In this document: one piece after another, positions 10,096 through 21,142 of the stretch
Numbering within the stretch: the first letter of the stretch is position 1
Layout: every line of letters begins with the position of its first letter
Assembly: GCA_023014365.1 (NCBI GenBank)
Contig: JAEBUN010000047.1
Coordinates: forward strand, 124,001-188,000
Source of the DNA: Lepiota brunneoincarnata
Lineage: Eukaryota > Basidiomycota > Agaricomycetes > Agaricales > Agaricaceae
Reading direction: 5' to 3'
DNA: 64,000 nt
The notes under the pieces: model-generated
Told to the model about the DNA's origin: nothing
The model's input: the letters and a program-made list of their open reading frames with translations, nothing else
The model's database searches: none
Translations under genes and position numbers: made by a program

Positions 10096-12127
10096 ATGGA
10101 CAGAAACACGCGCAGCAGCAAACGTGCTCGCTACGAGGAGGACTCGGACTCTTCTTCCAGTAAGTAGAGTTCGAGTTACAGTTTTCTCTGTTTTCTTAAC
10201 CTGTTTTCAGGCTACCCTGGGCCGAGCAATGCCTCAACGGCTTCCCAAGGCGCGCCTTCATCATCGATCACGCAACGTAAGTCGTGTTTTCCCCTGTTCT
10301 CGTTGTCTTTACTTATGTTTTCTCTACTTTTAGGTCTCACTATTTGCCTCCCGGTGCGTCGCAACCTCCTATTCAATGGGAACCACCAGCACCACGTACT
10401 AGGAGGGCTAGAGGAGGGCGAGGAGCTTGAGGAGCTTGCGGAAATCGTCAGGTGGGTGTGGCAAGGACCCCTCCTCCACCATACTCTCCGCCCCGTGAAC
10501 CAACTCCTCCGCCGGCCTCTCCCTTGTACGCTCCAGTGCCAAGACGCGTGATTTCCATCGCGTCGTTGTGCAATCCAACCGACGAGCGCTCTGCCGGATT
10601 TTCCGCAGAACCCTCGTCAGGTATCCCCGTTGGCGGGCCCTCTGGTGGATTATCCACAGAGGCTTCGTCCAGTTCAATGTCGCTGCCCCCTCTCGCCGTC
10701 TCTCTGCACACCCTGGACGAGGAAGACTCGCTGGTGCTCCCTCCCTTGGGTATTGCATCAGGTTCGGAGGTGCCAGGGCCCTTCAACAAACTGGCCTTCT
10801 TCCCCTGTACTCTCTTCTGCTACTTCAACGCGTAAGCTTAGTCGTTTTTCATGATATATTTGTTCTTTCCGCTGACTTCTGTTTTAGCACGTATACCAGC
10901 TGCCCTTAAAGGCAAACAGAGGGCGAAATCATCGACGCCGCCCCCTCTCCCCTTATTCCTGGCGGGTTCTAACTTGTCATCGCGTTCTCCAGTCCCTGAG
11001 GTCTCTCAAGTCGACCTCTTCAAAATCTTTAGCTGGTCCTCTTCTCTGGATGGGCAACATGTGCTGGCTTCGCCTAGGTGCCCAACACCATCACCACCTC
11101 ACTTAGCTGGCGCTCCAGTTGCGTCTCCCACAAGTGCCGTGGAGATTTCTCCTTCGCCAGATTTGGAGCTCCTTCTGAAGCCTTCACCTGCCCCTCAAGA
11201 ACCGACTTTTGTTTTTCAAGACGCATTCTTAGCTTCTCCGACCCCTGTCCTTTCTTGTTTGCCTAGCCCAGTGGTTCCGGAGATCCCTCAAGAGTCCCCT
11301 CATGCTGGCCCATCGCGTCAACAACGCGTCCTTTCGTCCAAGAAGAGTTCCAACATGCGGACGAAGAAATACGTTCCCCGGGCTCACATTCGGCACTCTG
11401 AGGCCAAAATTATTTGGGACCATGGATACCGGCACCCAGTCCCACTCTTTTGTGAGGACTTTCCTAGGCTGCTGGCAGCTAGCCAGCTTTCGGTACGTTC
11501 TCCAAGTTTTCTCGTGGTTCCTTACTGACGGCTTTGACATCTGCTCCAGTACGTGCCACCTCGGTCTCGGTGTCCTTCTTGTGCTGCTCATAAGTTAGAG
11601 TGCAAGCCTCTGGGCAAGGGTAAGAAGTGTCGCAGCTGTGACTTGTACAACTATCCTTGTACCTTCGCGGACCATCCCCAGGGTTTCGGCCAGGCGTTGC
11701 GAACGCCCTGGTCACATCCTCACTGACCAGTGAATACCGTAAGTTTCTCTGTTCACTATTTTTCCCTTTTCTTATTCTCTTTATTTTTCTAGATCTGGCC
11801 GCGTTCGCGCGTGTTGTGTCCTCTAGCTTGGTCAGCCTGGAGGCGAACCGCGTCGCTTACGAGGCTTCGGCGTTTCACCACCGCCGTGTAGTTTACCAAT
11901 TCGTCCAGGAGATGCAAGCTACCAGGACTGCCTTGGATGGTAATGACGTGGCTTTTGTAGAGATGGGTATGGCCGACTCCCTTGAAGACGTCCGGGCGTT
12001 CTTTGAGTTCGCCAACAACTTTCCAGGGGTCCCGACATACGAGGAATTCGAGGAGCTCAAATCGCTTCTCTTCCTCGCTTTCCCGATGACTCAGGATCCG
12101 GAGTCTGTTCTAGAAGACCTTGAGTGA
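10096..12127 (+). pseudogene. Antisense cargo gene 1 of the gypsy element: Zn2Cys6-like protein, six exons
   Basis: Six exons can be followed with GT-AG introns of about 51-57 nt: 10096-10159, 10211-10276, 10334-10831, 10888-11492, 11550-11738, 11793-12127. The start MDRNTRSSKRARYEE is basic and acidic; the middle is proline/serine-rich; exon 5 carries C-X2-C-X6-C-X8-C-X2-C-X6-C (CPSC...CKPL...CRSCDLYNYPC), which fits the fungal Zn2Cys6 binuclear cluster spacing. Exon 6 is helical (SLEANRVAYEASAFHHRR) and acidic at the end. Two lesions are visible: a TGA in exon 3 near 10430 at a likely CGA arginine, and a stop at the end of exon 5 (HPH then TGA) best explained by one lost base. A DNA-binding regulatory role is an inference from the cysteine pattern only; retroviral-type zinc binding is the alternative. 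Confidence 0.7.
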
Positions 12128-12813
12128 TCTCTGCGCCTAGTTTACTTCTTGGATGTAGTATATAATCTTGTCATGTATATACATCCCAATAGTCATCTTG
12201 TTGTTCCTTGTCTCCTACTGAGTTAAGCTAAACTGTTTCTGACTTTCTTGTCATCTCCTAAAGCTAAGCTAAAGACCTCCTGGGAGACTCCTAAGCTAGT
12301 TTAGGTTGCCAGTCACTTATATACTCATTATATGCCTCTCTGATTTATCAGTGATGTTTATTGACATCTCAGCGCGCCGTGACCCGCAACGCGTAGTGAC
12401 CCGGTCATCCGTTCTGGTTTTCTTACAAGCCCGGACCCGAACTAGCCTGTACACGGTGTTCGCCACGAAAAAGGTCACGTCAAACAAAACTGAAGCGCCA
12501 CTTGCGCCACTTGGGGCCCATCTCCCCCTAGCCAAATTGAAATCGGTGCCCTCACCGTTCCATCAGAATCCCTGTGCACACTGATAACCGCGAGACCCTG
12601 GCGACATGTTACCTAATAAGGCAACTGTGGTTCAGCAAGTCTGTTGAAGGCTGGCTACTCAAGATTACAGGTTTCCTAGGCCCCTCAGGTCATAAGCTTA
12701 GGGTGGAGGGTGCTCTTCATCCACTCGTTATGATTCGTCATCACTGCCTACAGCCTTTTCTTATAAAAGCGAGGGAGCGACGCCTCATTCTAGCAGACAC
12801 CCTTCGCAAGAAA
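12128..12813. other. Intergenic region between the two cargo genes
   Basis: No gene is recognised. It holds several TAAGCTA-like sequences near 12228-12300, the TAAGCTTA at 12693, and the putative promoter of cargo gene 2. Confidence 0.5.
12762..12768 (+). promoter_or_regulatory. TATA box of cargo gene 2
   Basis: TATAAAA lies 46 nt upstream of the ATG at 12814. The position fits a core promoter of a short-leader fungal gene. It supports independent transcription of this antisense gene. Confidence 0.55.
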
Positions 12814-14160
12814 ATGGCTTCTTCTATCCCCCATCTCCAGGTCGAGCTCGACGATCTCATCAGCAACGCCAAAGGTCGTCTTCAGCGCCTGCAAAACGGC
12901 CAAGTCGCTCGTCCCCTCGTCGAGAAGGCTCTCCTTGCGTTCGACGCCCCTGGGGTATGTCTACTCTTTCCATGCTTCTCTCGCCGTTTCTAAATCATTT
13001 CTAGTCTGCTTATATTGAAGCGTTATCGGAGGATAATGAGGCTATCAAGCTTCATGTCAACCAGGACTACGTCTTCCGTATCCGCAAGCTCTACGAAATT
13101 TACCAAAACAACTACCATTCGTCTTATGAGATGCCCGCGATCTATAAGGCGCTCTCTGAATGCTGTAGCCGCATTAATCGCGTTCGTTCTGAAGAATCCC
13201 ACAAATCCAGGACCGAAGAGGCTCAGAACCCATCGTCCACGACTGGCTCTACTTCCTCCAACGTTGCCGAAGGCTCTACTGTCCCCAAACGCGTAAGCTT
13301 AGCGTTCTTTTGGCTCCAATCGTCTCCTCATGTATAAGCTTAGCCTCGCAAAGGTCGCAAGGCCCCTGTCTCTGCTGCTGTTGTGGTAGACACCGATACC
13401 GAGCTTGCTGAGAGTATGACCAGTGCATCCAACTCCCGAGCAACCGGTGCTGACACGGTAATATAGCTGCTTCTCAACCTATTACATTGGCTGAGATAAT
13501 CGCTCGCCTCCAGGACATGATGGTCGATGAGGAGGTCTCTCAAGCTATCGTCGAAGAGGTTCGTGTAGTCTCGCCTTATCGCAAGCGTCGTTTGTCTACC
13601 TCCGACGTGGTGCGCCAGCTCCACTCCCCCCAACCACTGATTCTGACTTCCTCCCTCTTTAGGAGACCGTCAAAAAGTCCTCATCGTCTAAAGGCACCGT
13701 CCGTCTTCTTTCCTATTGTCAAGTTCCCAATATGAACACTAAACACTGCTGTTATGTCCGGGCTGAACAGGTTCTAGCCAAAGCCAGCGCCAATACTGCC
13801 AAGCGTGCCCGTACCGAGTCTGCTTCCGATGAGCGCACCTTCGCAGGCTTATCCGGTGGGCAATTTCTCACTTCTGTTCGCTAAGCTTAGTGGTTCTGAC
13901 ACTTGTTCCGGGCAGCTCGTTTGCTCCAGGAACTCCAAAACCTCCTGTCTTACTCTCGCGACGAGTACGAGTCCGAATCTCGCAGTGACGATGCTCGGTC
14001 TGTCAAATGCGACCTCAATTCGCTCAGCTGGGACTTCATCGAGGCTATTCCCTTGCTCGAAGCTAACTTAAAGAGGTTCCAATTCCTTATTCAAGAGCGC
14101 ATCCGTCTCAAAAGTCTTTTGCGCAACCTTTCCGACTTGAACAAGCCCTCCCCCGCTTAA
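12814..14160 (+). pseudogene. Antisense cargo gene 2 of the gypsy element, unrecognised family
   Basis: The gene starts MASSIPHLQVELDDLISNAK. Exon 1 12814-12954, exon 2 13005-13292 and exon 3 from 13344 join with short GT-AG introns. Exon 2 is a clear globular helical stretch (EALSEDNEAIKLHVNQDYVF, then RIRKLYEIYQNNYHSSYEMP). Later exons give AEIIARLQDMMVDEEVSQAI, an intron at about 13610-13662, a basic TAKRARTESASDE segment, an intron containing TAAGCTTA (13858-13913), and the helical C-terminus RLLQELQNLLSYSRDEYESE to LSDLNKPSPA. Where an intron is expected at about 13459 only GTAATATAG remains, with a frame change, suggesting a deletion. The TAAGCTTA palindrome supplies the donor of intron 2 (13294), its acceptor (13335) and the stop codon (14158). 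No known domain; function unknown. Confidence 0.65.
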
Positions 14161-14236
14161 GCTTAACGCTTTTACAGTCCCCAGGATAGTTTTCCTTCGA
14201 TAAGTAGATAGTTCTGTCCACAATATCAGGTTTTTT

Positions 14237-15345
14237 CTATCCCTCCAACTCTTCTGGCTCCCATCTGTCACTAGGCTCATCCTCAGTAGTCTCCTCCAGG
14301 GTCTTCAGTCCCTCTGGCGACAGATCTAACAACTCTTGTAACTCCAGCGGCAACGGCATGTGTTTTCTGGCTAAGTAGGGAATTACTCTGAACGCCGCCA
14401 CTTTATTCTGCCATACAGAGCCATCCAACTCTGCCAGGATATATGATCCTCCCTTCGATCTAGATATGACCACCATGGGTCCTAGATACCTGGGTTTCAT
14501 CTTCCTGTCCGCTGAGCTCTCTATAGCTGTGTTTCTCACTAATACTAAATCTCCCAGGCCGAAGCGATAATCTTTTATCTTATGCGCTGCTTGTCGTTCC
14601 ATCTCCCAAGCCTTGCTAAGCTTAGTGTCCGAAACACGCTGACGCACCTCCTCAACATGCCGAACATGTTTTGCCAAAGCCTGAGCTCGGTATCCTATCA
14701 ACTCGGCCGTGGTTAAGTACTTATTTGGTAGTTGTACTAGCCAAGTGGCCTCTTTGACATCCAGAGGTAGCGTCGGGTGCGCTCCGGTTACCAGAAAGTA
14801 CGGGGAACACCCCATTCCTTTTCTAATGGTTATCCGATCTGCCCACATAACGTGCGGTAGGTGCCAATACCACTTTTTGACATCTCCATCTGTAGCTTTG
14901 TACAACATTTGCCGCACATCCCAGTGGGCTCTTTCAATAATCCCGTTCGCTTTGGAATTGTAAGGAGATATCGTTACTCCTTTTATCCCATATTTTTCTT
15001 CCAGCCATCGAACAGCTTTCTTAAATGGAGAACCGTTGTCCGTGACAATCTTCACTATACAGCCCCATCGGCAAATGATATCTTCAAATAACCACTGCGC
15101 AATCGAACTAGCATTCTCTTTTCTCAAAGCTTTTGCCTCCATCCAGGATGACAGTCCACACCTTCCATGCACAATATAACTACACCCATTAGAACTTGGC
15201 GTCATATGTAGTGTGTCCACATGTAGCACTTGGAATATCGACGGCGTGGGCGTTACTATTGGCGGCGTCTCGATGATCGCCTTTTGTCGTTGCTGGCATA
15301 GATGGCACGATTGCACATACCAAGCTACGTCTCCTTCAACTTCCT
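14237..15345 (-). pseudogene. gypsy integrase (zinc end, DD35E core, C-terminal domain)
   Basis: This is the 3' part of pol. The HHCC zinc region is split by a frameshift: HDFLGHRG lies at the end of the upstream frame and CHLCQQRQK here. The core shows a D in the VDTLHM region, IVTDNGSPF (second D) and [10 protein letters not shown] (E) with 35 residues between them. The C-terminal part ([36 protein letters not shown]) is the SH3-like DNA-binding region usual for gypsy integrases. It joins retroelement cDNA to host DNA. The shift at about 15336-15345 looks like one extra G in WWP(G). The gene ends next to the antisense gene 2 stop, tail to tail, 76 nt apart. Confidence 0.93.
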
Positions 15346-17429
15346 GGCCACCAGAACCTCTGCGTTATAAGCTTAGTGGTTGCGTATATTCCCCTGTGTC
15401 CTAGGAAGTCGTGGCTGGCTCGCAACATATACATACGTTGCTCCTTATCCACTACTAGCTGATGCTGACCGCTAGGGCTCATCCTATACAGTCTCCCCTC
15501 TTCGTCCAAGAAGAAATGCTCCACCATATGCTTAAGCTTACGCAGATCCGGCTCATCCAAGCCTTCAGCTGCGCTACTGCCCCCTGTTTTCAGGTATTCC
15601 CTGACTTTGGGTATTCTTTTGTCCTGTATTCGCGCTGTATCTGTCCTGCGCGACTCATCATATGCTTCCTCTATCTCGGTCGACTTTTCCTCTTCGAAAT
15701 CTGGCACTAGCCTGACATCCGTCATTAAGCTTAGTACTTGTCGATGGTTTTCTGGACAGGCTGGGTCTTCTATAACCCTAAGCTTAGCCTGTTGTTCATC
15801 CAAGTACTCTTCCCGAGCTTGATCCAGCTCATACTCAAAATCATACACATCACGCGCCAGACCCTGGTAGAAGCCAGAGCGACTGTCGATCTCATCACAG
15901 AAGGCTTCCAAGGGTAACGGATCTGCAGCCCCCGGATCTTCTTTGATCAACTCGAACTCCTCTCCCTCGTCCTCGGATCCGTCGTCGAAACGACGGGCTG
16001 TCTCATCACCGGGATAGTAACGTCGTCTGGACAGTCCATCCGGCCCAAATGTCTTTCCTTCTTTGTGTACTAGCATGAAGTGGAACGATCTAATGAAGTC
16101 TACCCAACGGTTTACAGTAGCGTTCGGGAGTTTTCCTGGGTTGTTTAACATCCCAAAGAGAAACTTCGCATCTGTTTCCACTACTAGATTTCTCGATCCC
16201 CACAACAAATATTTCTCCTGTTCCAGCACCATTCTTAAGCCGCATAGCTCTCGCTTGGGCTGAGAATACCTCTGCTGTCTCTCGTCCAATAATATTGACC
16301 CAAACTTCGCATAATGTATAAGCTTAGCGTCTTCTCCATCTCGCTGATATATGTAGTATCCCACCGCCCTCCATGAGGTATCCACGGCTACTACTATGGG
16401 TTGTTTACTCGGGAATTCGGGGTTCCTGGTCGGGAAACAGCGTTGAATCGCATCTTTCAGCTCCTGCTGTGCTTTCCGTTCATTTTCTCCCCATTCAAAC
16501 TCTTGCCCTTTCTTAAGCTTTTCGTATAGAGGTGCAGCAATGGCTATGAACTTCGGGATATGATTCCTGCAGCGCGTAGCTGTTCCTAGAAAACCCCTTA
16601 GCTCGGAGACATTCTCGCAATCCCCCCATCTTAATATCTTCCCAATGGTGTCTGTGGCAGGCAACCGTCCTTTATAAGAGCATTCAAAACCCACTACGGT
16701 GATTTCATCAGCGCAGATAGTCGTCTTGGGCCCAGAGAAGGTTCCTCCTACGTATTTCATCCTCTGTAGAATCCTATTGACCGTCTGCATGTGTTCCCAT
16801 ACAAATCGTCGGATCCCTGGGTTTTCTTTCAGCGTCTCTTCCGTGCCATCTGGCAACTCATATCTAGTTTTGGGTCCTCTGATAGGTACATCATCTATGT
16901 ACGGCATCGTGTATTCTGGTATCTCACTGGCCAGGATCGCTGTTACATCCTCATGAAATATAGGCACTGAATTGGTCCATCCCATGGGTAACGTCACTAA
17001 GCGTAGCGCTCCAAAAGGCATCTGGAACGTTGTTAAGTCCCGAGATGACTCAGCTAACAGTCGTTCGTCATAGCCAACATATAGATCCAGAATGCCTCCG
17101 CAAGCTCTGCCTGCGAAGTGCATTGCCAAATCTTCCGTTGCTGGCGGCAGTCCTGAATGCGCTATCGTCACTTTGTTCAGCGGTTCCAAGCTGTGTACCA
17201 GTCTCAAACTTTTCCCATCTTTCTTCACCACACAGAACCATCTGGATCTATAGGATGAGTTCGACGGCTCGTATACACCAGCACTAATCTTTCTCTTTAT
17301 AATGGCACAAACTTCATCATAGATCGCTGGTGGAATCGGAATGGGCTTCTCAACCCACGGAGTATGTTCTACCAGTCGGTATCTCGATCGGCGGGAAGAA
17401 ATCTTCCCTAAAACATCCCTTTTCCTCAT
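15336..17429 (-). pseudogene. gypsy reverse transcriptase and RNase H
   Basis: 697 codons without a stop. RT blocks: RSRWFCVVKKDGKSLRLVH, ILDLYVGYDERLL, QMPFGALRLVTLPMGWTNS, then MPYIDDVPIRGP with the YIDD active site, and LRGFLGTATRCRNHIPKF. RNase H follows with VAVDTSWRAVGYYIY, KRELCGLRMVL and VETDAKFLF, then LPNATVNRWVDFIRSFHFML and GPDGLSRR. An acidic linker leads to the integrase zinc end ([20 protein letters not shown]). It copies element RNA into DNA. This RT subgroup, with a long insertion before the thumb (YELPDGTEETLKENPGIRRF), is common in mushroom genomes. The start at 17429 is only where the frame opens; a frameshift there joins it to the upstream segment. Confidence 0.95.
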
Positions 17430-17986
17430 CTGTCCAGGCGAATGCCTTTTCTTGAAGCATCATGATGTGGTGCATCAGCTTTCTTTCCTCTGGCCACAAG
17501 AAATTCCCCTGCATGGGCTTCGTCCAGCTTAAGCTTACGCTCCTCCGTATATCTGCCTGTCGGGACAAACTCTGGAGGATGCACGCTAAGCTCAGGCATT
17601 TCTGCCAGTGGGTCCCCTTTTATTTCTTGTTTTATCCTGAATCTCTCCGGTAGATCACCCAACACTGGCCTCACTTTTAAGGCTACTGGTTTATATTTCT
17701 TCCCAGCCAGGCATTGTACCGTATCTTCGTCATCTTCTTCTGTTTCGAAGACAGTTATTCCCTGGTCCTCTGTGCCCTGCGCGTTGGCTATGCGTCCTAG
17801 GCACAATAACGCCGTTGCTTTATCTTCCTGTGGGCAGTCCTTCATCGCGTATGACTCGGTCAATGAACATTAGCTGTAGCTCGGCCTCTGAGAAGCTTCC
17901 TTTTGCTAAGCTTAGTGTTTGTGCGACGACAGGGCCCTTCTCATCATCATAGTCTATTATACAAGCCACCTCTCCTTGTCCCTCAG
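17426..17986 (-). pseudogene. gypsy pol linker between protease and RT, frameshifted
   Basis: Three overlapping frames encode what must once have been one stretch: a DYDDEKGPVVAQTLSLAKGS segment (17860-17985), the acidic DKATALLCLGRIANAQGTED segment (17426-17863), and LWPEERKLMHHIMMLQEKAF (17350-17568), which leads into RT. The switches near 17985, 17860 and 17515 imply three small indels. No enzyme motif is seen. Confidence 0.7.
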
Positions 17987-19120
17987 TCAACTCATCGAGG
18001 TTTCTTGAAAATTTTGACTGTTTTCCCTAAGCTTAGGAGGATTACACTCTCCTCGAGCATAAGTTGGTAACACAGCCCTTTCTCTGGTATTTGGGTCCGT
18101 AATAACCAAGGTTTGCTCGCCACTGGCGCTATTCCTGACTTCGCTAGCCGTCATTACATCAAAGGGTCGTCCCAGGAGTACTCGATACGCGGGGCTACGA
18201 ACGATGTGAACTTGCAAATAGATTGTGACTCCCCCGCAGGTAAAGCCTACGTTCTTTGCCAATCCACAAGTCTTTTCAACCTGCCCATTCGCACTCTGCA
18301 AATTTATCGTAGTATCTGGGTCCCAAGAAACTTGACATGCAATCGCCGCTTCCTGACTCATGGAGACGATCTGTGACCCGCTATCTAGCAAGGCCTCTTC
18401 CTGCCGAATCCCATTTATCAGAGTTGGCACTACTCTCAACGGCTCGCATTCTTTCGCAATAAACACTTGCCGTCCCCTGTCTCTTCGGGGCAGTGACTCC
18501 AAGTACTGCATGATTGGATCCTGAGCTACCCAGGCTTGGGTTGCCGAGCCTTCTCGGAGCACCGTATCATACTTCCGAGAGCCGTCTGCCAACTCCGTTA
18601 TCATGACTTGTACTGGCCCACTATTAATCTCTATATCTTCTGTATCATCGTCCCCGGGCCCTACTCCTGCTATTAAGCTTTGACTCGTGGGTACCCGTTT
18701 TCTCATAATGCGCTCTCTATAAGCATTCCTGTATATCGGTGACAATGCCAAGAGTTCTCCATGCGATACTGAGGCTTCTCGCTTCAATACCCTGCTGAGT
18801 ACTTCCTCAACATCGACATTCCTCTCTATAGGGGCCTGGTGCTTATACGCAGGCTCCTTCTTGGATGGTTCCATCCTTCTGACAGGCAGTGGTGGTACCT
18901 CAACGACCGGGCGCAGTGGTTTCACATTTCTATATGGTAATTCTCCTGCTGCGGCACGCATTGGTTTCTCCGTTGTCTGCCCTATTTCCTCATTTTCTGA
19001 TTCTTCTGATCGCTCGGAATCCGACGCGTCCTCAGGAGTCTGTCCTCTGGCGAAGGCGACCTTCTTCTTCAGAGCCGGCTCCTTCCTCGAACCCTTTAGA
19101 AACCCGACTCCGAGTTCCAA
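17987..19120 (-). pseudogene. gypsy aspartic protease region
   Basis: 377 codons overlapping the gag end by 25 nt in a different frame. A charged N-terminal linker is followed by a retropepsin-like domain: EALLDSGSQIVSMS (catalytic DSG), then VLLGRPFD near the flap end. It would cut the polyprotein. Programmed frameshifting from gag is possible, but given the other indels in this copy the frame change may be a mutation. Confidence 0.85.
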
Positions 19121-20577
19121 GTCTTCGCGCCACTCCTGGTGTCCAAATACTGGCTTGCCGAGGGCGTACCATCCGTCAAACCACTAAGCTTAGCCTGTAT
19201 CTGGGCCAATTGCTCGGCCAAAGACTGTATCTCGACATTATCATCCTTTCTGGTCATAAGCTTAACCTTTGGAGCACTCCCGGCGTGGATGGCAACTGTC
19301 TCCAACATTTCCATGCGTTGCTTCAGACGGCGGACTTCTTCTTCCGCTGGTGACCTTTGGTTTTCTGACCTCGGGAACGCTCTCTGTGCAAACACCGCTG
19401 ACGTTGGCACTTGCGGTAACTCAGGCTCAACCTCCGGCAGTTCTGGTATCTGAACGAAGAGTTGTCCCTTTGTCGCATAGTACTTTGCCACTTTCTCTTT
19501 AATAGGCCCTTCTCCTCGAGGGATACTCGAGCCATCTCCCATATATATTTTGTTCCCTTCGACTCTAATTCGGCCAGCTTGCTTATCCGCCTCCATGTCC
19601 GGGCAGAATAACCAACTATGCCCTAATAACCAGCAGTAGAAACACTTGCGGTCGGAAAGCGACCCTGCCGACCCACTTCCGGTATTCCTCTGAGCGTGGT
19701 TATAACCGGCATGATTATGTCCGTCTTTCGCCAAGCTCTCTAAATATGATTTTAAGGTATGCCCCTGGATATTCATGAGGTCCTTAAGCTCAGCGAGACC
19801 GCCTGCCATCTGCGAGACTTCATCCTGAAACTTCTGTTTTAAGCTTTGCAGCTCTCGCTTTACTACAGGGTCATAAGTCCCTGTTCCGGACGTCGCAGGT
19901 GGATGGCTCATTGATGCCGAGTTCACCGGCCTTGAATCCTGATGAAGGGATCGCATAAGTGTTTTGCCAATCGAAATTTCGACGGCTTTATCCACGACGA
20001 TCCTCCAATCATAGGGGTCCTCTTCGCGTAAATCCTTCGCAGTTAGTGCCGACCCATCGCTCGCGGTTCTACGCGCCCCGGTGATCGCTAATCTCGCATT
20101 GAGTACATCCTGGAACACCGAGTCCAGTGCGCTCGTAAATAACTCGACTAGTTCTCGGTTCGAGACTACCGCCGGTGACTTCAGACACTTCTCTGCTTCG
20201 AGAATGAATCGCCTTTTAAAGTCCAAGACTTTATGCTCCTCATTCATCGCAATGCCTCTACTCTCTGCGCAGAGTTCCCTCAATCGTCGCACTGAGCCCT
20301 GCTCGGCTGCCACAGTCTCGGGATACTCTTTCTTCAATCTCTCCACGAAGCCTGTCCAGCTTCCTGCTGGGAACTCCGCAAAACTCATCCACTCTTCACG
20401 GATATCCTGGTCCACATATGACACTGCCCAATTTATCCTTTCTGCATCGTCCGTTGTCTTCGTTATCGTGAAGAGCCGTTCAAGCGTCCAGAGATAATTT
20501 CTCAATGTCTGTGGTTTTGATGCATCCCATCTGGGAGCATTATTGCTAAAGGGAATTGGCATACGCTCGTGTCCCAT
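19096..20577 (-). CDS. gypsy gag with CCHC zinc knuckle
   Basis: 493 codons, open throughout. It starts MGHERMPIPFSNNAPRWDAS (capsid-like N-terminus with RNYLWTLERLF), has a coiled region (REL QSLKQKFQDEVSQMAGGLAE), a single zinc knuckle CFYCWLLGHSWLFC (C-X2-C-X4-H-X4-C) and a proline/glutamate-rich tail. Gag packages element RNA into particles. Two TAAGCTTA palindromes lie in its tail (19185, 19257), both read as AAG CTT (Lys-Leu). It is the only major gene of this element without a visible lesion. Confidence 0.92.
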   Translation of the reverse strand: MGHERMPIPFSNNAPRWDASKPQTLRNYLWTLERLFTITKTTDDAERINWAVSYVDQDIREEWMSFAEFPAGSWTGFVERLKKEYPETVAAEQGSVRRLRELCAESRGIAMNEEHKVLDFKRRFILEAEKCLKSPAVVSNRELVELFTSALDSVFQDVLNARLAITGARRTASDGSALTAKDLREEDPYDWRIVVDKAVEISIGKTLMRSLHQDSRPVNSASMSHPPATSGTGTYDPVVKRELQSLKQKFQDEVSQMAGGLAELKDLMNIQGHTLKSYLESLAKDGHNHAGYNHAQRNTGSGSAGSLSDRKCFYCWLLGHSWLFCPDMEADKQAGRIRVEGNKIYMGDGSSIPRGEGPIKEKVAKYYATKGQLFVQIPELPEVEPELPQVPTSAVFAQRAFPRSENQRSPAEEEVRRLKQRMEMLETVAIHAGSAPKVKLMTRKDDNVEIQSLAEQLAQIQAKLSGLTDGTPSASQYLDTRSGAKTWNSESGF

Positions 20578-21122
20578 TTTTCTAGCTGTGGTCGTCGTAG
20601 ACGGCGTAGTTTGGTTTGTCTGTACAGTCGGAGTTGACTGTGATATCTGTGGTACCGTAGAGGCACCAGGAGGGTTCGTATGAAACGAGTTTTGGTTTGT
20701 AAACGCTAAGCTTAGCGTAGGAACGGTCTGACCGTCCTGGCTTTCGGTGTGCAGAATATGCGCTATGTTGCGAGCTGAGGCTGGAAGCCTTATAGTAATT
20801 CTGGGAGCAGTAGAGGTCGGCGGTGCGACTTCTCTCGATACTGCAACTGCTGAACCACTCGCTGTGTTCGCAGCTAAAGAGTTATCAGGATCTTTTCGCT
20901 TTCGAGAGGTACTAGCGGCGATGAGGCCTTCAGAACCTTCTGGACGATTGGAATTCCGAGTAGTTCTCTGTTTTGGGGGGTCGACCTTCCTGAGACTGTT
21001 CTCGAAGGATGTTTTGGGTGACTTTACAGTCTTTGCTTGAACCTTTTTCTGCTTCGCAGGTGAAAGGCGGGCCAGTGTCCAAGTCTTTTGGTGTTTGTCT
21101 CGTGAAATTCAACTGAAAACCC
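20578..21122 (-). other. gypsy leader between 5' LTR and gag
   Basis: About 545 nt. It holds the primer binding site at its start and the 14-bp palindrome CGCTAAGCTTAGCG around 20707. No convincing gene. Confidence 0.6.
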
Positions 21123-21140
21123 CCCTCGCGGTGGGCTCCA
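21123..21140 (-). other. Primer binding site of 14-kb gypsy
   Basis: On the minus strand, two nt after the 5' LTR, the sequence TGGAGCCCACCGCGAGGG begins with TGG, the complement of a tRNA CCA end. The tRNA was not identified. Confidence 0.65.
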
Positions 21141-21142
21141 GA

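Noticed and set aside
14709..17653. Several plus-strand open frames opposite gypsy pol
   Set aside because: They are mirror frames of RT and integrase without start context or motifs, unlike the two real antisense genes, which lie outside pol and have introns.
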